The translations under genes were made by a program, and so were the position numbers. Shown here piece after piece: positions 11,794-23,965 of a DNA stretch of 64,000 nt (position 1 is the stretch's first letter; every line of letters begins with the position of its first letter). Under the pieces are notes generated by a model. The model worked only from the letters and a program-made list of their open reading frames with translations, was not told the DNA's origin and ran no database searches. Source of the stretch: Coriaria nepalensis (taxonomy: Eukaryota > Streptophyta > Magnoliopsida > Cucurbitales > Coriariaceae); assembly GCA_027186245.1 (NCBI GenBank), contig CP114481.1:1002001-1066000 (forward strand), read 5' to 3'.

Positions 11794-12630
11794 TCATGGC
11801 TCGAACTCATTCTGCTCCTCTTGAAACTGATTTTCCCTACCATTCTGATATCCTTCAAACGAGTTATATTTATCATACCCATTTGAATTCTCACCATTAT
11901 TTCCATAATTGTAACCCTTGTTGTTGTAATTTTTATTATTGTTATTGTACCAACTTCTTGAATTTTCTTCCTTCATGTTGTTGTTGTACTCATTGGTTGG
12001 ATTGTAAGCTTCATCGACATTGTAGAAGTACTTCCCGTTCTCCATAAACCTTGTATCGCTCATGCCTAGACGCTCCTCCGCATTGTAATAGTTCTTCCCG
12101 CCGTTGTAGTAGTTGTTTGTGGCGGCACTTGTGGTGGTAGTCGGGTTGTAGCCATTTTTGTAGCTACTTTGTGAAAGCCTTGTGTTGCCCGTGTTTTGTT
12201 GGCTGACATCTTGATCATAAGTCTCCGTGTTGTAGTAGTTGTTATTGTTGTTGGTGTTGTAGAGCTTGGAGTTGGTGTTGGTGGAGGGGAAGTTGTTGTA
12301 GTTGTACTTCTCTTCGGACTCAGTTCCAAACTGGTTGGTGGTGGTGGTGGAAGGAGGAAGTTGACCGTATTCGTGGCCGTAAAGGCCGTAGCCACTGGTT
12401 TGGGTTTGTGGGATAAACGTTGGTTCTTGCTCTTGCACTTGCTCTTGCACTTGCACTTGCACTTGCTCCTGTTTTTGATCTTGTTCTTTTTGGTTCGAAG
12501 GGTCTACCTTGATGGGATCAATGTTGTTGTGGGTGACTTTGCTAAAGAATTGGCTATCTCTAGCATGAATTCGAGTAGAGAAAAGGGTGATGAGGAGGAG
12601 TAGAGGAGTGAGTTTTGGAGAGAAAGCCAT
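11794..12630 (-). CDS. E6-like secreted protein (278 aa)
   Basis: Similar to cotton fibre protein E6 and its dicot relatives, extracellular/cell-wall proteins of unknown biochemical role. Single exon. Residues 1-23 form a signal peptide (hydrophobic LLLLITLF, cleavage probably after HA), followed by the family's SQFFSKV block. Residues 47-69 are a Gln/Val/Glu repeat. Most of the rest is Asn/Tyr-rich low complexity. The diagnostic conserved box GMSDTRFMENGKYFY is at residues 189-203. The C-terminus is acidic and Gln-rich. A TATA box lies 84 bases upstream of the ATG. Long frames on the opposite strand at 11796-12603 are mirror images of the repetitive codons and are not genes. The family assignment is confident; the function is not known. 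Confidence 0.9.
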   Translation of the reverse strand: MAFSPKLTPLLLLITLFSTRIHARDSQFFSKVTHNNIDPIKVDPSNQKEQDQKQEQVQVQVQEQVQEQEPTFIPQTQTSGYGLYGHEYGQLPPSTTTTNQFGTESEEKYNYNNFPSTNTNSKLYNTNNNNNYYNTETYDQDVSQQNTGNTRLSQSSYKNGYNPTTTTSAATNNYYNGGKNYYNAEERLGMSDTRFMENGKYFYNVDEAYNPTNEYNNNMKEENSRSWYNNNNKNYNNKGYNYGNNGENSNGYDKYNSFEGYQNGRENQFQEEQNEFEP

Positions 12631-12713
12631 GGAATTAGCAACAAGATAGTAGAAACAAGAATGTGAAGGTGTGTTTCACTTGATAGTGTGTTGGAAAAAC
12701 AAAATGATCCTTT

Positions 12714-12721
12714 GTTTTATA
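12714..12721 (-). promoter_or_regulatory. TATA box of the E6-like gene
   Basis: Minus-strand TATAAAAC within CCTATAAAACAAAGG, 84 bases upstream of the E6-like start codon. Spacing and sequence fit a plant TATA box with a short 5' leader. Confidence 0.7.
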
Positions 12722-12729
12722 GGGGTAAG

Positions 12730-14002
12730 AGCCATAGAGGATAACACGATCCCTCCCCTCTTTTTCTTTTTCTTTCACTTTCTCTCTCTAGAATTTTCCA
12801 CTAATTAGGTGGGATTAGAGGAGGGAGTTTGGTGATGACTGTGGTCCCTTGAAAAGAAGAAAAGAAGTTCTTTTATTATTGTATTTTTTAATGATGTTGT
12901 CTTTTGAGTCTTTCTCTCGATCCCCGGCTGGCCGGTTAGCTAGCTAGCTAGCTGTAGTTAAATTAATAACTAATCTTTACTTATTTATTTTTCTTAAGTA
13001 ACTTCAAAGCAAAACCACATTAATTCCTAGCTATAATGAAAATCCTTCTTTATTTTTTATTTTTATTTTATATAATCATATTAAAAGAATTATACAGTGA
13101 CCGATCTATTTTAATTATATATATTATTTTTATATTATCATATTATATATTATATACAATTAAGATGAATTTATTTATTTCAAATAAGGTCCACTAAAGA
13201 AATTAGCCTACACATATTGACTTAGCTATTAGTTTACAAGGTTTAGAGAAATGGGTAATTAAAAGTTAATAACATGGATTATTAGTATAATTAATTGAAC
13301 ACCCAAAAGGGATTTTAACCACAAATGACAAAAAAAAAGGGGAGGGAAAAGAAAAGGGGGGTGTGTAATTATGTCGTTGCGAGTGGGTGGGACATGCATA
13401 TAATAATAGCACGTAGTGGTTATGCATGTGCCCTCTAAGCTTTGTCTCTCGCAAGAGCAAGACATGAGTTGATGAGGTTCACAAATCACAATTCAATATT
13501 TTCTTACAGAAACTAGTTATGACTCCTCTCAGTCTCTCTCCATGCGCAATCGATACATGTATATGTTTATAAATATTTTGTTTTTAGGAAAAATAATTAA
13601 ATAAATCAAAGGAAAAATGCATAGGTAAGCCGTGTAGTCAATTGGATGGTCTATCAAAAGTGAAACTTTAACTTAATTAACAACAGTAATGCATATGAGC
13701 TGATTGTCATTAATTTTTGTTAATAATTTAAGATCTTAGGACAATCGTTATTATATCATCGGGATCGAGTCTCATATTCAAACCACGATCATAATCTATA
13801 ACTTGTTATTTTAAAGTTTAAGGACTTTCCACTTATTGTGCTTTCTGAATTTTGCAAGCAAGAATGAGAGTTAGCATTTACCTTGTTTGGTGAGTATCAT
13901 TAAATTAAATTTATAATGATTTAAATTTTTACGACAATCAATACCTAATACTATTATAAGTGTATTTATTTTTGTTGACATCTACTTTTTAGCATATATT
14001 TT
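12730..14002. other. Intergenic
   Basis: No gene seen. The first few hundred bases are the probable promoter of the E6-like gene. A GCTA tetranucleotide run lies at about 12937-12952, and a purine-rich stretch at 13326-13361. Small open frames at 13259-13489 (minus) resemble nothing known. Confidence 0.5.
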
Positions 14003-14827
14003 TAGACGTGTATATTGATCGGGTGACTCGGGTTTGAGAGATTTTTATAACCAACTTAAATATGATCAGTTTTTAAAATCTTTACCCATAGCCAATCCAA
14101 ATACCTTAGAAATACGGCCAAATCTTTGGGTTGAGTTGAGCATAAACAAACATGCGATTGATATTTTCATAAATAAAAAATATTAAAAATAAATAAATTT
14201 TACATCTCACTCAATTTCATATAAGAAAGTCGTCGAATGAGGCAACCGAGATATTATTTTTGGAGCTAAAGAAAGATTGAAAGATATTAGTTAAGATCAT
14301 AATATTTTCTTTCATATTCTTGTTGTAAGTGAAAATGACTTAGGATGAGTATATTTAAATGAGTATCCGATTGAATTTGAGTAAATTACAAATGATGAAA
14401 GTGTATTTAGAAATTCATTCAATTGAATTTCTTCATGCGTAGTATGATATGTTCTTGCATATTGTATATCGAGCTCTAATGGATGGTATTGCATCTTAAA
14501 GGATGCAACAACTATATTTAAAAGTGAAGCCTTTACAACTATAGAGATAAGTCTAAAGTTAAGTGTTATTTCAAAAATAATCAAGTAATTTTATCAAAAT
14601 ATATAAGAATGTATATATAAAGAATAAAATGTTTAACTTATATATATATATATTATTATTAATTTTATCTTCTGATTTGGCTCATTTTTTTCAAATTTAT
14701 TTTCTGGCCAAATTCTTTAGGTTGAGTTTAGACTAAACCTGTAGCCAACACATTAAAGCCGAGTTTCGGGTGATCAGTTTGGTTTTCGATTAGGTAAATC
14801 GGGTGACTAGTTTTCTACACACCCCTA
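14003..14827. mobile_element. hAT-like non-autonomous transposon
   Basis: The right end reads TACACACCCCTA and the left end TAGACGTGTA, a degenerate inverted match to the TAGGGGTGT-type ends of a common plant hAT-like MITE family. Flanking 8-mers are TATATTTT (13995-14002) and TATATTCT (14828-14835), a 7/8 match to an 8-bp target duplication, the hAT length. Both subterminal regions carry the CGGGTGACT motif common in this family. No transposase is present; the minus-strand frame at 14312-14584 is not recognisable. Confidence 0.6.
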
Positions 14828-14899
14828 TATATTCTCATTATGATCCAAACAAAAACAACCAAGATCCCACTTTGCAAATTGACTAGCAAGGATTAGGGG

Positions 14900-15535
14900 G
14901 AAGAAAAAAAAAATATTTACAGATACATCCCCATGAAAAGGCAACATCAAAATGACCCTTCCCTCGGCTAACTAAATTGATCCTCCTTGAGAGTGAAAGC
15001 CATCGAACCTCATGAGTTATGAGCAGTCCAGCCAAAATATTATATGGCCAAATTGAGTTCTATTCGAAATACAAACGGAGAAGCCCTCGGCCTCGATATC
15101 TCAAGCATCGATAGAGGCTAGTCTGATCTAGTCGAAAAACAACATGTCGACCATGGGATAAATAACTAAGGGGAGAGCGACAAAGGAAAGGTCATCTGCT
15201 AAATCGTACATTCGTGAAGGTAGAGAATAAAGGACTTAAGGTAGGAAAATTACTTGCCACAATAGAGATCATGGAGTGCTCTCCGCTCACCATGCTAAGC
15301 ATGACCCAATTGATGCATGCCACTTGAAAAGTAAATCAGGAGTTGTCTCCCCAAAATTTGGGTTAAAAGTCCTCCTCTCAAACATAGAAAGGGATTGATC
15401 ACTCTCTCATTCTCTTTTTATCTGTCTCCTTGAGACCCTCATACCCATTGTCTCCTACCGACTTGATTGTCGGAGAAGTGTTGTTGGCATAATCAGAGCC
15501 TCCCTTTCCTGATTTTCTTACAGGTCAAAGACTAG
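14900..15535 (+). mobile_element. Probable LTR of an LTR retrotransposon
   Basis: Higher-GC sequence than its surroundings. The end near 15440-15535 (ACTTGATTGTCGGAGAAG followed by a pyrimidine-rich stretch ending TTACAGGT) resembles the U5 end of a widespread dicot Gypsy-type LTR family. A similar ending appears at about 36720-36800. No internal gag-pol follows, so it would be a solo or truncated LTR. The left border is uncertain. Confidence 0.35.
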
Positions 15536-15539
15536 TTGA

Positions 15540-18500
15540 AAGACATATTATTGCATAGTGTGCATTGCACGAAATTATGCTAAAATATAACTTATATATT
15601 ATAAACTAGTTGTCTAACCGGTGAGATGTATGACAACATGAATATGATGTCCCTATACATGACGAAAAAAAAAAGAGAACTTCAATCATGTAAACTCATT
15701 TAATAGTTAAATTAGATAGAAGAGTCACATTCTCCTCAAGTAGAATTATATCAAGATTAATATACTCATTATTTGTTTTGAGGTTAAAAACATCTTAAAT
15801 TCTTGTAATTTTCATTTTTATATATCAATCTTTATTTTGATATGGAGATCACCGACATAATTATAACTTTTACTTTCCACCATATTAGAAAATAATAGTA
15901 TTGAAAGTATATATGAAGATTGTATTAAGAGATGCAAAGTTGAAACGTAAGAGAGATGTGAAATTAAAGTATATATGGGAGAGATGAAAGCTAATAGTGA
16001 GATGAGAAAATAAGGTCACTGATTTATAGATTGGTTTTTTTTTTTCATAATATTTTTATGAGGGTATTTCAACAAGTTGGAGGGGTTAATCCATAAAACA
16101 ATCAATGTAAGTTGACTGATTCATGATGTTTTTAGGTGAAGTCATGGGTAAGTTTGCAAAAGGGAGATGCTTTTTGATTTCTTATAGAGGCTTTCCATCA
16201 AAGTAAACAGTTTTAGAGGATCAAATAGGAAAATCTGAATTTTGAAAAGGATTTTTCCAGCAATAAAGAGACTTGCCGACCAAGCATCTAGACTTAGCGC
16301 TCAAGTTTCTAAGGCCTATAAATTGAAGCCTTCATCGAAGGGAAACGGTACAATATAACCATCACCAGAACACCGGTACATCTCTCTCGGTCTAAAATCT
16401 TAAAAATAATCCTTCACTGATTATATTATCGCCTAGTAGGCCTCTTGCTTGTGTAATTTATCGAGTGATCCTAATACTCAAACTCTCAACTCGCCACACA
16501 AATTTGCAATATTCTTTCCTTAATTCTTCATTCAGTAGATTTAGTGTCCAAGACTAGTGTAACCCGTTAAGCATTTTATTATGTTTCTTTCTCTTGTAAT
16601 TCAAGTAAGATTAACTTCATTACGGTAATATGTCTTTAATTTGATGAAGTGATATCCTGTCATTTAAATTAATGCACATTTTATTTATATTATTTTTAGT
16701 TATATGCTCTTTATTCATGTACTTTATCTTTCTATTTTTATTTATTTCGTACTTATTTTACTATAATTTAAATTTCCATTCATCCATCTTCAAAGTCTTT
16801 GTATCTTTGGTATGCCCACACTTTATAATTTTTCTCGGAATAGAATGATTGTATCTTGCAGCGCTAATTCCCCATTCACCGTGCATTCGTAGAATTCACT
16901 CATCAACACACGTGTGGCACAATTCTATACCTAAGCTCAACTTTTAATTATTATTTTTTATTAATATAATATTTTGTATCTATCATGGATTTTCAATTTC
17001 AAATTCCTTTACATAAGATTATAATGATTATCAAACAAAAATTCGGTAACGGAACCAATATCGGGACTGAGACTTCAACAAGAATCGGGAACCCCCCACC
17101 CCCACCCATTAATATTTTAGCCATGTTAAATACTTAAAATAATATTTCTAAAATTTTTACTAATTTAATTATTTATATAAAAAAAAAATTAATATTATTT
17201 ATACTTTATATAATTATACAACATCCATATCAAATGGATCAATTTTTTTTTTATGTGCCTATTCAACTTTTATGTTATACTATATGATGTATTGTTTCTA
17301 AAAGACAACTCTCATATTAGTCATTAATTAAAAAATACATTAATGGGAGAAAGATTAATTTCTTCTCTAAAAGAACACAAAAGACTCTAAAGTAGGCAAA
17401 CACTAAGGCCATGTGTTTCAGAACACATTTCGATTTTAAAATATTTTTTTTGATAGACATGATTTGATGTGTTATAATAAAATATTTTAATTTTTAATAA
17501 TTATAAAAAATATCTCTAAAGATTAAAAAAATTATATTTTTAATTTTTTCCTCAATTTTATACATGCCACTCCCTGCCGTCTCCACTGACAAAAAAAAAA
17601 AAGCAGAGAGGAGCTTCGACCCCCATTAAGAGTATTTTTTATCATTATTAAAATTTAATCAAAAGATAAAAATTTGATATAATTTGATATGTTGTCAATC
17701 TCCTTAAATCGTGAGATGTTGTCAAAACATATTTTAAAATACGAAATATATTTCAAACATGCCCTAATATTTCATGTAGATGATGAGTCAAGTAAAAAAA
17801 AACTCCATCCATTTCCTTATCCGTAATTAATTAAGGTTTTGAGGAAATTACAGTGAATATTAGGACCAAAGATTGAAAAGAGAAAGGAAAAGTAAAAGAA
17901 GCTTCTCAAATTTACAAATATAGTACTGATTTTCTTAAAAGCAAAAGAAACATATTTGCTTGACTGGTCTAGAACCCTCACAGAACAAATTCAAAGAGAT
18001 AATAAATGAAAAAAAAAAAAAAAAGAAAAAAAAAGGAGAAAGCCAAAATAAATAAAAGACAAAGTTAAAAAGAAAAAAAAATAAAGAATATTACATATAA
18101 CGTAAGAACATGTAAAATAACTTAAGAACATGTAAATAAGTGGTACTTCATTAAGATCTAACATGATCACACAGCCAACACGAGTAAATTAAGATCAAAT
18201 TTCCGAGAAATGATCATATTTCTGAGATTCCACTGATCAATACAAAAAAAAAAAAAAAAAAAAATTCATTAAAAAAAAAAAAGTATACTCATATCATTTT
18301 TTTTTATTAACTGATCTTACTAATCAATAGATTATATAAAATTTCCCATGCAGTTAAATAATTAAGAGAAAGAAAAATTTATTTATTTATTTATAATTAT
18401 TTATATATTTTTTTAAATTTAATTTTGTAGACGCAAATGCTATTTTGTAAAAATGTAACCACGAATTTTTTTTGTCAAATGCCACCACTTTGTCGTATTA

Positions 18501-20590
18501 CAAACTGTTGCAAAATGGGACAAAACGTGACGACGACAACACAACAAAGACAAGTCCATTTTTGATTCTTAAATTGAAATTTAACTACATAAACTCGTTT
18601 AGTCATTAAGTTAATTAGGTATTAGGTAAGTGATAATTCTCTATGATATGACAAATTTTGTATATGATCAATTTGAATGCTTTAATGATAATGATTAATA
18701 TATTTATATTTATGTTAATGATATAAAATCAGGATATTATAATGTATATGATCAAATGACATATTAAATCTTATTATAATTATAAATATTATTTTTATAT
18801 GATGTGTGATATAATATATGAATATGATATATATAATTATAATTAAATTTGAGAGTATCATGTAATTATATATTATGTATATATATATATATATAATATT
18901 ACAGAAAGACAAAATCTACCCATTTTTAATTAATTAGATATTTTGTTTTCTTGGATTGAATGAAGTTTAATGCGTGATTAGCGGGAGGGTACATAGTGTT
19001 TTAGCTTTTAGAAGAGTTTGTAGTCTCTTTTCTCTCGTTATGTGTTAGGTATCCCTGGATTCCTCATCAGTCATTCCTTAAAGAGTAGAGATAAGAACTT
19101 AGAAAAAGCTTAAGGCCATTTGGTACACTACTCAACGCAATTATGCAAAGCCAAAAGCAAAAAAGGATTATAAGCATCCAAAGTGGTAGGAGGCATCTTG
19201 AACTGGTTTGATAAAATAGGAATTTTCTTAGTAAAAAAAAAAAAAAAAGTTATCCGATTAGAATTTATATATTCTAAATAAGACAAAGGAAATGTTTTCT
19301 TAAAAATAAAAAAAATAAAAAAATAAAATGACTAAAAATGATATTAAATAATAAAATTGATTATGAAGATATATGAAAAGTGACATCTTAAAGAGGAAAA
19401 AAATAAAAAATAAAAAATATCAAACCTTAATTGAAAATATCAAAATATTAGTTATCCAATGGTTATTTGAAATAGAATTATATATATATATATATATTAG
19501 AAGGGCATTTTGGTATTTTAATTTATCAAATTTAATAAGAGCTTAAGATATATATAAAAAAGGACATAACTAAAAAAGAAAAGCAATTGCTTTTTAAAAG
19601 TTGATTTTTTTAATTATTATATATATATATATATATATATATTCAAATATAAAATTAAATTAAAAATATATGTCCAAAATAAATAATACTTTAGTCAGAT
19701 TTTCGTCACCTTAGTTTAGATTTAGTAGGTTTAAATTTAATTTGAATTGCAATGCTTTTTCCTAAATGAAGATATTACAAACTTTCAGGCTCTCATTTTC
19801 AGGCAAAAGAAAAGCTTGTTACAAGTATAAACCAACCAACCAAAAGCCACGAACTTCAGGAATTCAGACACAATCAGAGAAGGAAATGGGTTCCAAAGCA
19901 GAGAAGAGAAAAGAGAAACAAATTAGGAATTAAAACAGGAATCAATGGGTTCACATCGCATCCAAGATCCTCCTCAACCTCTTCATTCTTACATTCTCTT
20001 TCTTCTCCTCTTCACCCAATGTGAGTTAGAGCTTGAAGTTTGGATTCCCATGGTGTTTCATTATTCTCCATTTGACTCCATTTCTATGTTATCTTAAAAA
20101 TCAGATATAGAAGGATGAACAGAAAATGTTACGCAGTTGAGCTCATTATTTTGTTTTGGGCTTATTGGGCAAAAGAATATCACCATACAAGCCCATTTCA
20201 TTTCTAGGCATAATTATCTTAGGCCCAATATCTAGTTTGAACTTTGATCCATAATTTCTGTCCTAAAATCTCTATGAAAAAGTCTTCTTCCTTTCTTTTT
20301 TCCTCTTCAACTATTAATCATGATTTTGATCAAAGTGGCATATAGATCATGGATGATATCAACTAGTGAAAGAAGCTATCACACATTATCCAACAAGACA
20401 AGACTTTTTAAACTAGCGGAATTGCGAAGAGAGGAACATCCAAGCACCCATAATTGGCAAGGTAACAAGAGCAGAAGTCTAAAAGACATCAAAACAAAAA
20501 GACCCAAATAAATTAATGCATTTCATAGATCAACAAGTTATTTCTTAGAGAAAAAGACTGTTGAAGGGACAATATTATAAACTTTTACCA
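15540..20590. other. Intergenic, AT-rich repeat-like DNA
   Basis: No gene recognised. At 16290-16560 there is a TATA-like CCTATAAATTGAAGCC followed by leader-like sequence that could be the promoter/R region of an LTR or pararetrovirus-like repeat; nothing coding follows. AT microsatellites lie at 18876-18894, 19483-19496 and 19618-19641, and A-runs at 18010-18024 and 18243-18263. Small frames at 18715-18912 and 20320-20511 have no family resemblance. Confidence 0.5.
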
Positions 20591-20599
20591 TGAAAAAGA

Positions 20600-23528
20600 C
20601 CGACTCGGCATTGGCAAGAACTACGGTGTATTGATTTCTTTCCATTTCTTGTTTGACCAACCCTTGCAACAATAATCATAAGCATAAAGGAAATTAAAGT
20701 GGAACAGAGTAGAAGGTACTAGAACACAGAAATCTTTTTCAGTCTTATTACCTCATGGTGATATTTTTTAACAGACTTACAGATTCTTTTCAACTGATCC
20801 AGAGTTTGAGAGGCTTTGGATCTCAATCTCTACGCTTTTTCAGTCAGATTCAGATCCATCATCTTAATTGCCTGCAGGTCATCACCAAACAAATATTTCA
20901 ATTCGTGGGCTATAAGAAACATTAAAAAATAGAGCCAGGATAAGAAATGTTTCAGTTTTTGACCAGTGGTCGTTTTTCTTACTGTTTTATCTATTGTTGC
21001 CTTGATCTAAGTTGAAGTGATATATCAAAACTCCTTCAGAGACTGACTGAAAAATGTTAATCTATGCAAATTGAAATATCTTGGTAGTTCCTTCAAGAAT
21101 GTGCAGGTTGAGCCTACTTGCTTTTTATAAGACTAGAAGCCCTCATCTAATTCAGAAGAGAATTCATGTTTAGTCATATATGTGTATCAGTCTCTAGAAT
21201 ATATACAGAGAACAACTTTCAGTAGGGTCATACTTCAGTCATTTGAAGAGCCTGCTCAAGTCACTGAATTTGAATCCATTGCTTGGTAATGATGTCAGCC
21301 ATCTATGGAGGAGAGAAAATTGTAAAAGAAAAAAAAAATCACTCGAACAGTGTCATAAACAATTTCAATGCCTAATAGCCGCTTTTGTAGATGGACAAGA
21401 GTACTAACCTTCTCTACTTGGGAAGTAACCACTTCCGGTCTTTTTTCAGAGTCCTGCTCCTTAAATTTTAGCATATGAAGATCAAAGTTGTTCTTTCTCG
21501 AAACAGCCCAAAGATGTCGAACCTAAGCATAGTCCGCAACCTACTACTCAGTATTCATATCAGTCAGACCCTTATTCATTTTTTATTTTTCTTAAACATA
21601 ACACTTATCTGTGTGAAGCAACTGAGAAATAGCAGAAGTAAAATTAAAAGGAATGCAATTAGCAGGGGATAAAAAAAGGGTAAATTAGGATTTACCCCCT
21701 TGAATACTTCAAAACTAGGATAAAGTCTATAGTTTTGATAACAAGAATGAGCCATTCAGTTTTTTAGAAAAACTAGAATAAGGCCTCCATTTTTATTTTT
21801 TGGGGGAAAGTTATGATTTAACACCAAACCTTCATTAAAATTATAATTACCCCAAAAATATTTTTAAATTATAATAAACATCCAAAAACAAAACTTAAAT
21901 TATAATGGACTCAGAAATTTTATAACTATAATGAAGATACAAAATTCAAACCAAAATGATAATAAATCCCTAATTTTTTCAACAGATCGATTCTCAATCA
22001 TTAACATGATCCATAACATTAAAAAATAAAAAGAAAATTTAAAGAATTTTTGTTTCAGCATACTTTAATTTTTCTAATTTTTTCAAAAAATAACCTCATG
22101 ATTTCCAGCTGCCGCCACCAATTCTGCCGCAAAAAAAAAAAAAAAAATCTGAGTTCTTGAAGAAAAATAGAACAAAAATCAATCTAATTTCTATCGAAAA
22201 AATGGAATCTGATCCAATTTCTCGCAAATAGACCGATTGAATCAATTCAATCTTTGTGAGAAGCAATCGAATCGATCAAGTTTGTCATGAAAAAGTCAAT
22301 CTAATTGATTAGATTTCTTCGTGGGAAACCAATCGACTCAATCCAATTTCTTTGTGTGAAGAAACAAGAACGAATTGGATCCAAATTCTTCACACGGAGA
22401 AAATGAAGCCGATCAGATTATTTTTGAAACAAATGAAATTAATTTAGATAAATTATGCGGTTATTTTGAAAAATAAAATTTATTTTTTTATTTATGATCG
22501 GATCAGATCGTATTAGGTTGAGCTAATGATTTGAAATCGATTTTTGAAAAAATTAGGGATTCATTGTTGCTAAAAAATTGCATATTCATTATTGCTATAA
22601 AAAATTTGGATGTTTATTGTAGTTTAAGTTTGGTTTTAAGGCATTTATTATAATATTAAATTATTTTGGGGGATTAATTATAGTTTATATGAAGTTTTGG
22701 AGTTAATTATAATTTCCTCTAATAAAGATAGATGCCTTATTCTAGTTTTTTTCTTAATAGAGGGTATATTCTAATTATCAAAACTATAGAGGTTTTATGC
22801 TAATATAAAAATATTTGAGAGTATAAATCCTAATTTACCAATAAAAAAACCTGTTCTTCTAAAGCAGTCACCCTACCCTGTCTTCAAGCCGTGATGAATC
22901 GGGCTGCATTTAATGTTCGATTCATCAGAATCTCAACTTAATTGATTGTTCTTGAATGTGGAAACTATTCTATGAAACACTAGAATGGAAGGAAATGATA
23001 CTAATTTGAAGATAAATAACTACAAATTTGTTTTGACATTGAAATGAATAACCAGAAATCCCTCAAAGCTAAACACAGTAAATCGAATGCTTTGCAGACA
23101 TGATAGTCAGATACTTATAATCGAAGTGAAGAAAATAACCTTCATAATATACAGAAGAAACTCCAGATCTCGAATCTTGAGCGTCAACTCCTCGATTATC
23201 TGCTCGCGATCTTTGAGGTGAATACTCTTCTGATTTAGATTTTCGGTACTTTCTTCAAGCATCGATTCTGCATTACACGAAATAGAACGTAGAATATAAT
23301 TAAAGCTTACAAATTGCAAATTATCGCCCTATAGAGTAGCAGGCGATGATTGTGCGTAATTTTTCACCTAACCGAGAGATCTTCAGCTTGATTTGCTCCA
23401 ATTTTAAAGAACGATTCAGAATTTCCAGGTGAATACGATGTGAAATTATTAGCTTCTGAGAGAACGAAAACAGGTGAAATTAGCGCGGGAAAGATGAACA
23501 GAAGAGGAAGAATCAGTTTAATCGCCAT
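20600..23528 (-). pseudogene. Decayed secreted/ER coiled-coil protein gene
   Basis: Scattered exons of a plant coiled-coil family of unknown function. A start at 23528 encodes a signal-peptide-like N-terminus (MAIKLILPLLFIFPALI). About 23270-23130 encodes ESMLEESTENLNQ and EELTLKIRDLEFLL. About 21525-21409 encodes VRHLWAVSRKNNFDLHMLKF and EVVTSQVEK. About 21300-21225 encodes MADIITKQWIQIQ, a TGA stop (21263-21261), then LEQALQMTE in the same frame. About 20830-20615 encodes DQLKRICKSVKKYHHE and LQGLVKQEMERNQYTVVLAN. The usual C-terminal membrane helix is degraded. No compatible splice phase was found between the first two exons, and the region near 22870 is frame-broken. It starts head to head with the DnaJ gene. 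I recall the Arabidopsis position as At1g28410. Confidence 0.75.
21678..22840. mobile_element. Mutator-like element with long inverted arms
   Basis: The ends are GGGTAAATTAGGATTTA (left) and the inverted TGGTAAATTAGGATTTA (right). The inverted similarity continues for roughly 350 bases on each side, for example TATAGTTTTGATAA and AAATCCCTAATTTTTTCAA in the left arm with matching inversions in the right. The element is flanked by perfect 9-bp direct repeats ATAAAAAAA at 21669-21677 and 22841-22849, the target duplication length of the Mutator superfamily. No transposase is present, so it is non-autonomous. It sits between two exons of the decayed coiled-coil gene. Confidence 0.8.
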
Positions 23529-23965
23529 TGTTGACTGCTACTCTCTCTAACGTCCGTAAACTTACGCAGAAGAAAATTATTTCTAAAAAACATTTAAAAA
23601 TAATTTCCCGTTTAACTTAAGACCCTCAACGCCGTCGTTTAGTTTATAAGAAATGAATAATTTACGGCAAAACTATTTTTCTGCTCCACGACGTCGTTTA
23701 GCTCTAATAAGTTCATATAATAAATTATTTTAAAAAATGGAGAAATTAAGAAGGTAGTATAACATTCTAGTCCGTCTGGAAGCTTCTACAAAATTCTGGT
23801 CCTTCCAGACAAATCCGACAATCCTTTCTCTCTAGAAATCCAACACCTCGCCCTCTTCAGCCAATAATAACGATAAAAAATGAGTTAATTCCAGACGTGA
23901 GCTTTTGAGCTTTCTTAACTAGAGAAAGAAGAAGAAGAAGAAGAAGATTCAAGTTTTATGAATAG
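23529..23965. promoter_or_regulatory. Divergent promoter with heat-shock elements
   Basis: The 437 bases between the ATG of the decayed coiled-coil gene (minus) and the DnaJ ATG (plus). At 23779-23786 GAAGCTTC is a perfect nGAAnnTTCn core, with further TTC units at 23765, 23794 and 23803 and a GAA near 23834. The cluster resembles a heat-shock element 160-190 bases upstream of the DnaJ start. A GAA microsatellite lies at 23926-23945 in the DnaJ leader. Heat response is inferred. Confidence 0.55.

Noticed and set aside
12196..12603. Long plus-strand open frame, Val/Gly/Leu-rich
   Set aside because: It is the mirror of the repetitive E6-like coding sequence, which has a signal peptide, a TATA box and family motifs.
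20830..20832. Second in-frame stop (TAG) in the coiled-coil pseudogene
   Set aside because: It may be the AG of a splice acceptor, so it is not used as evidence for inactivation.
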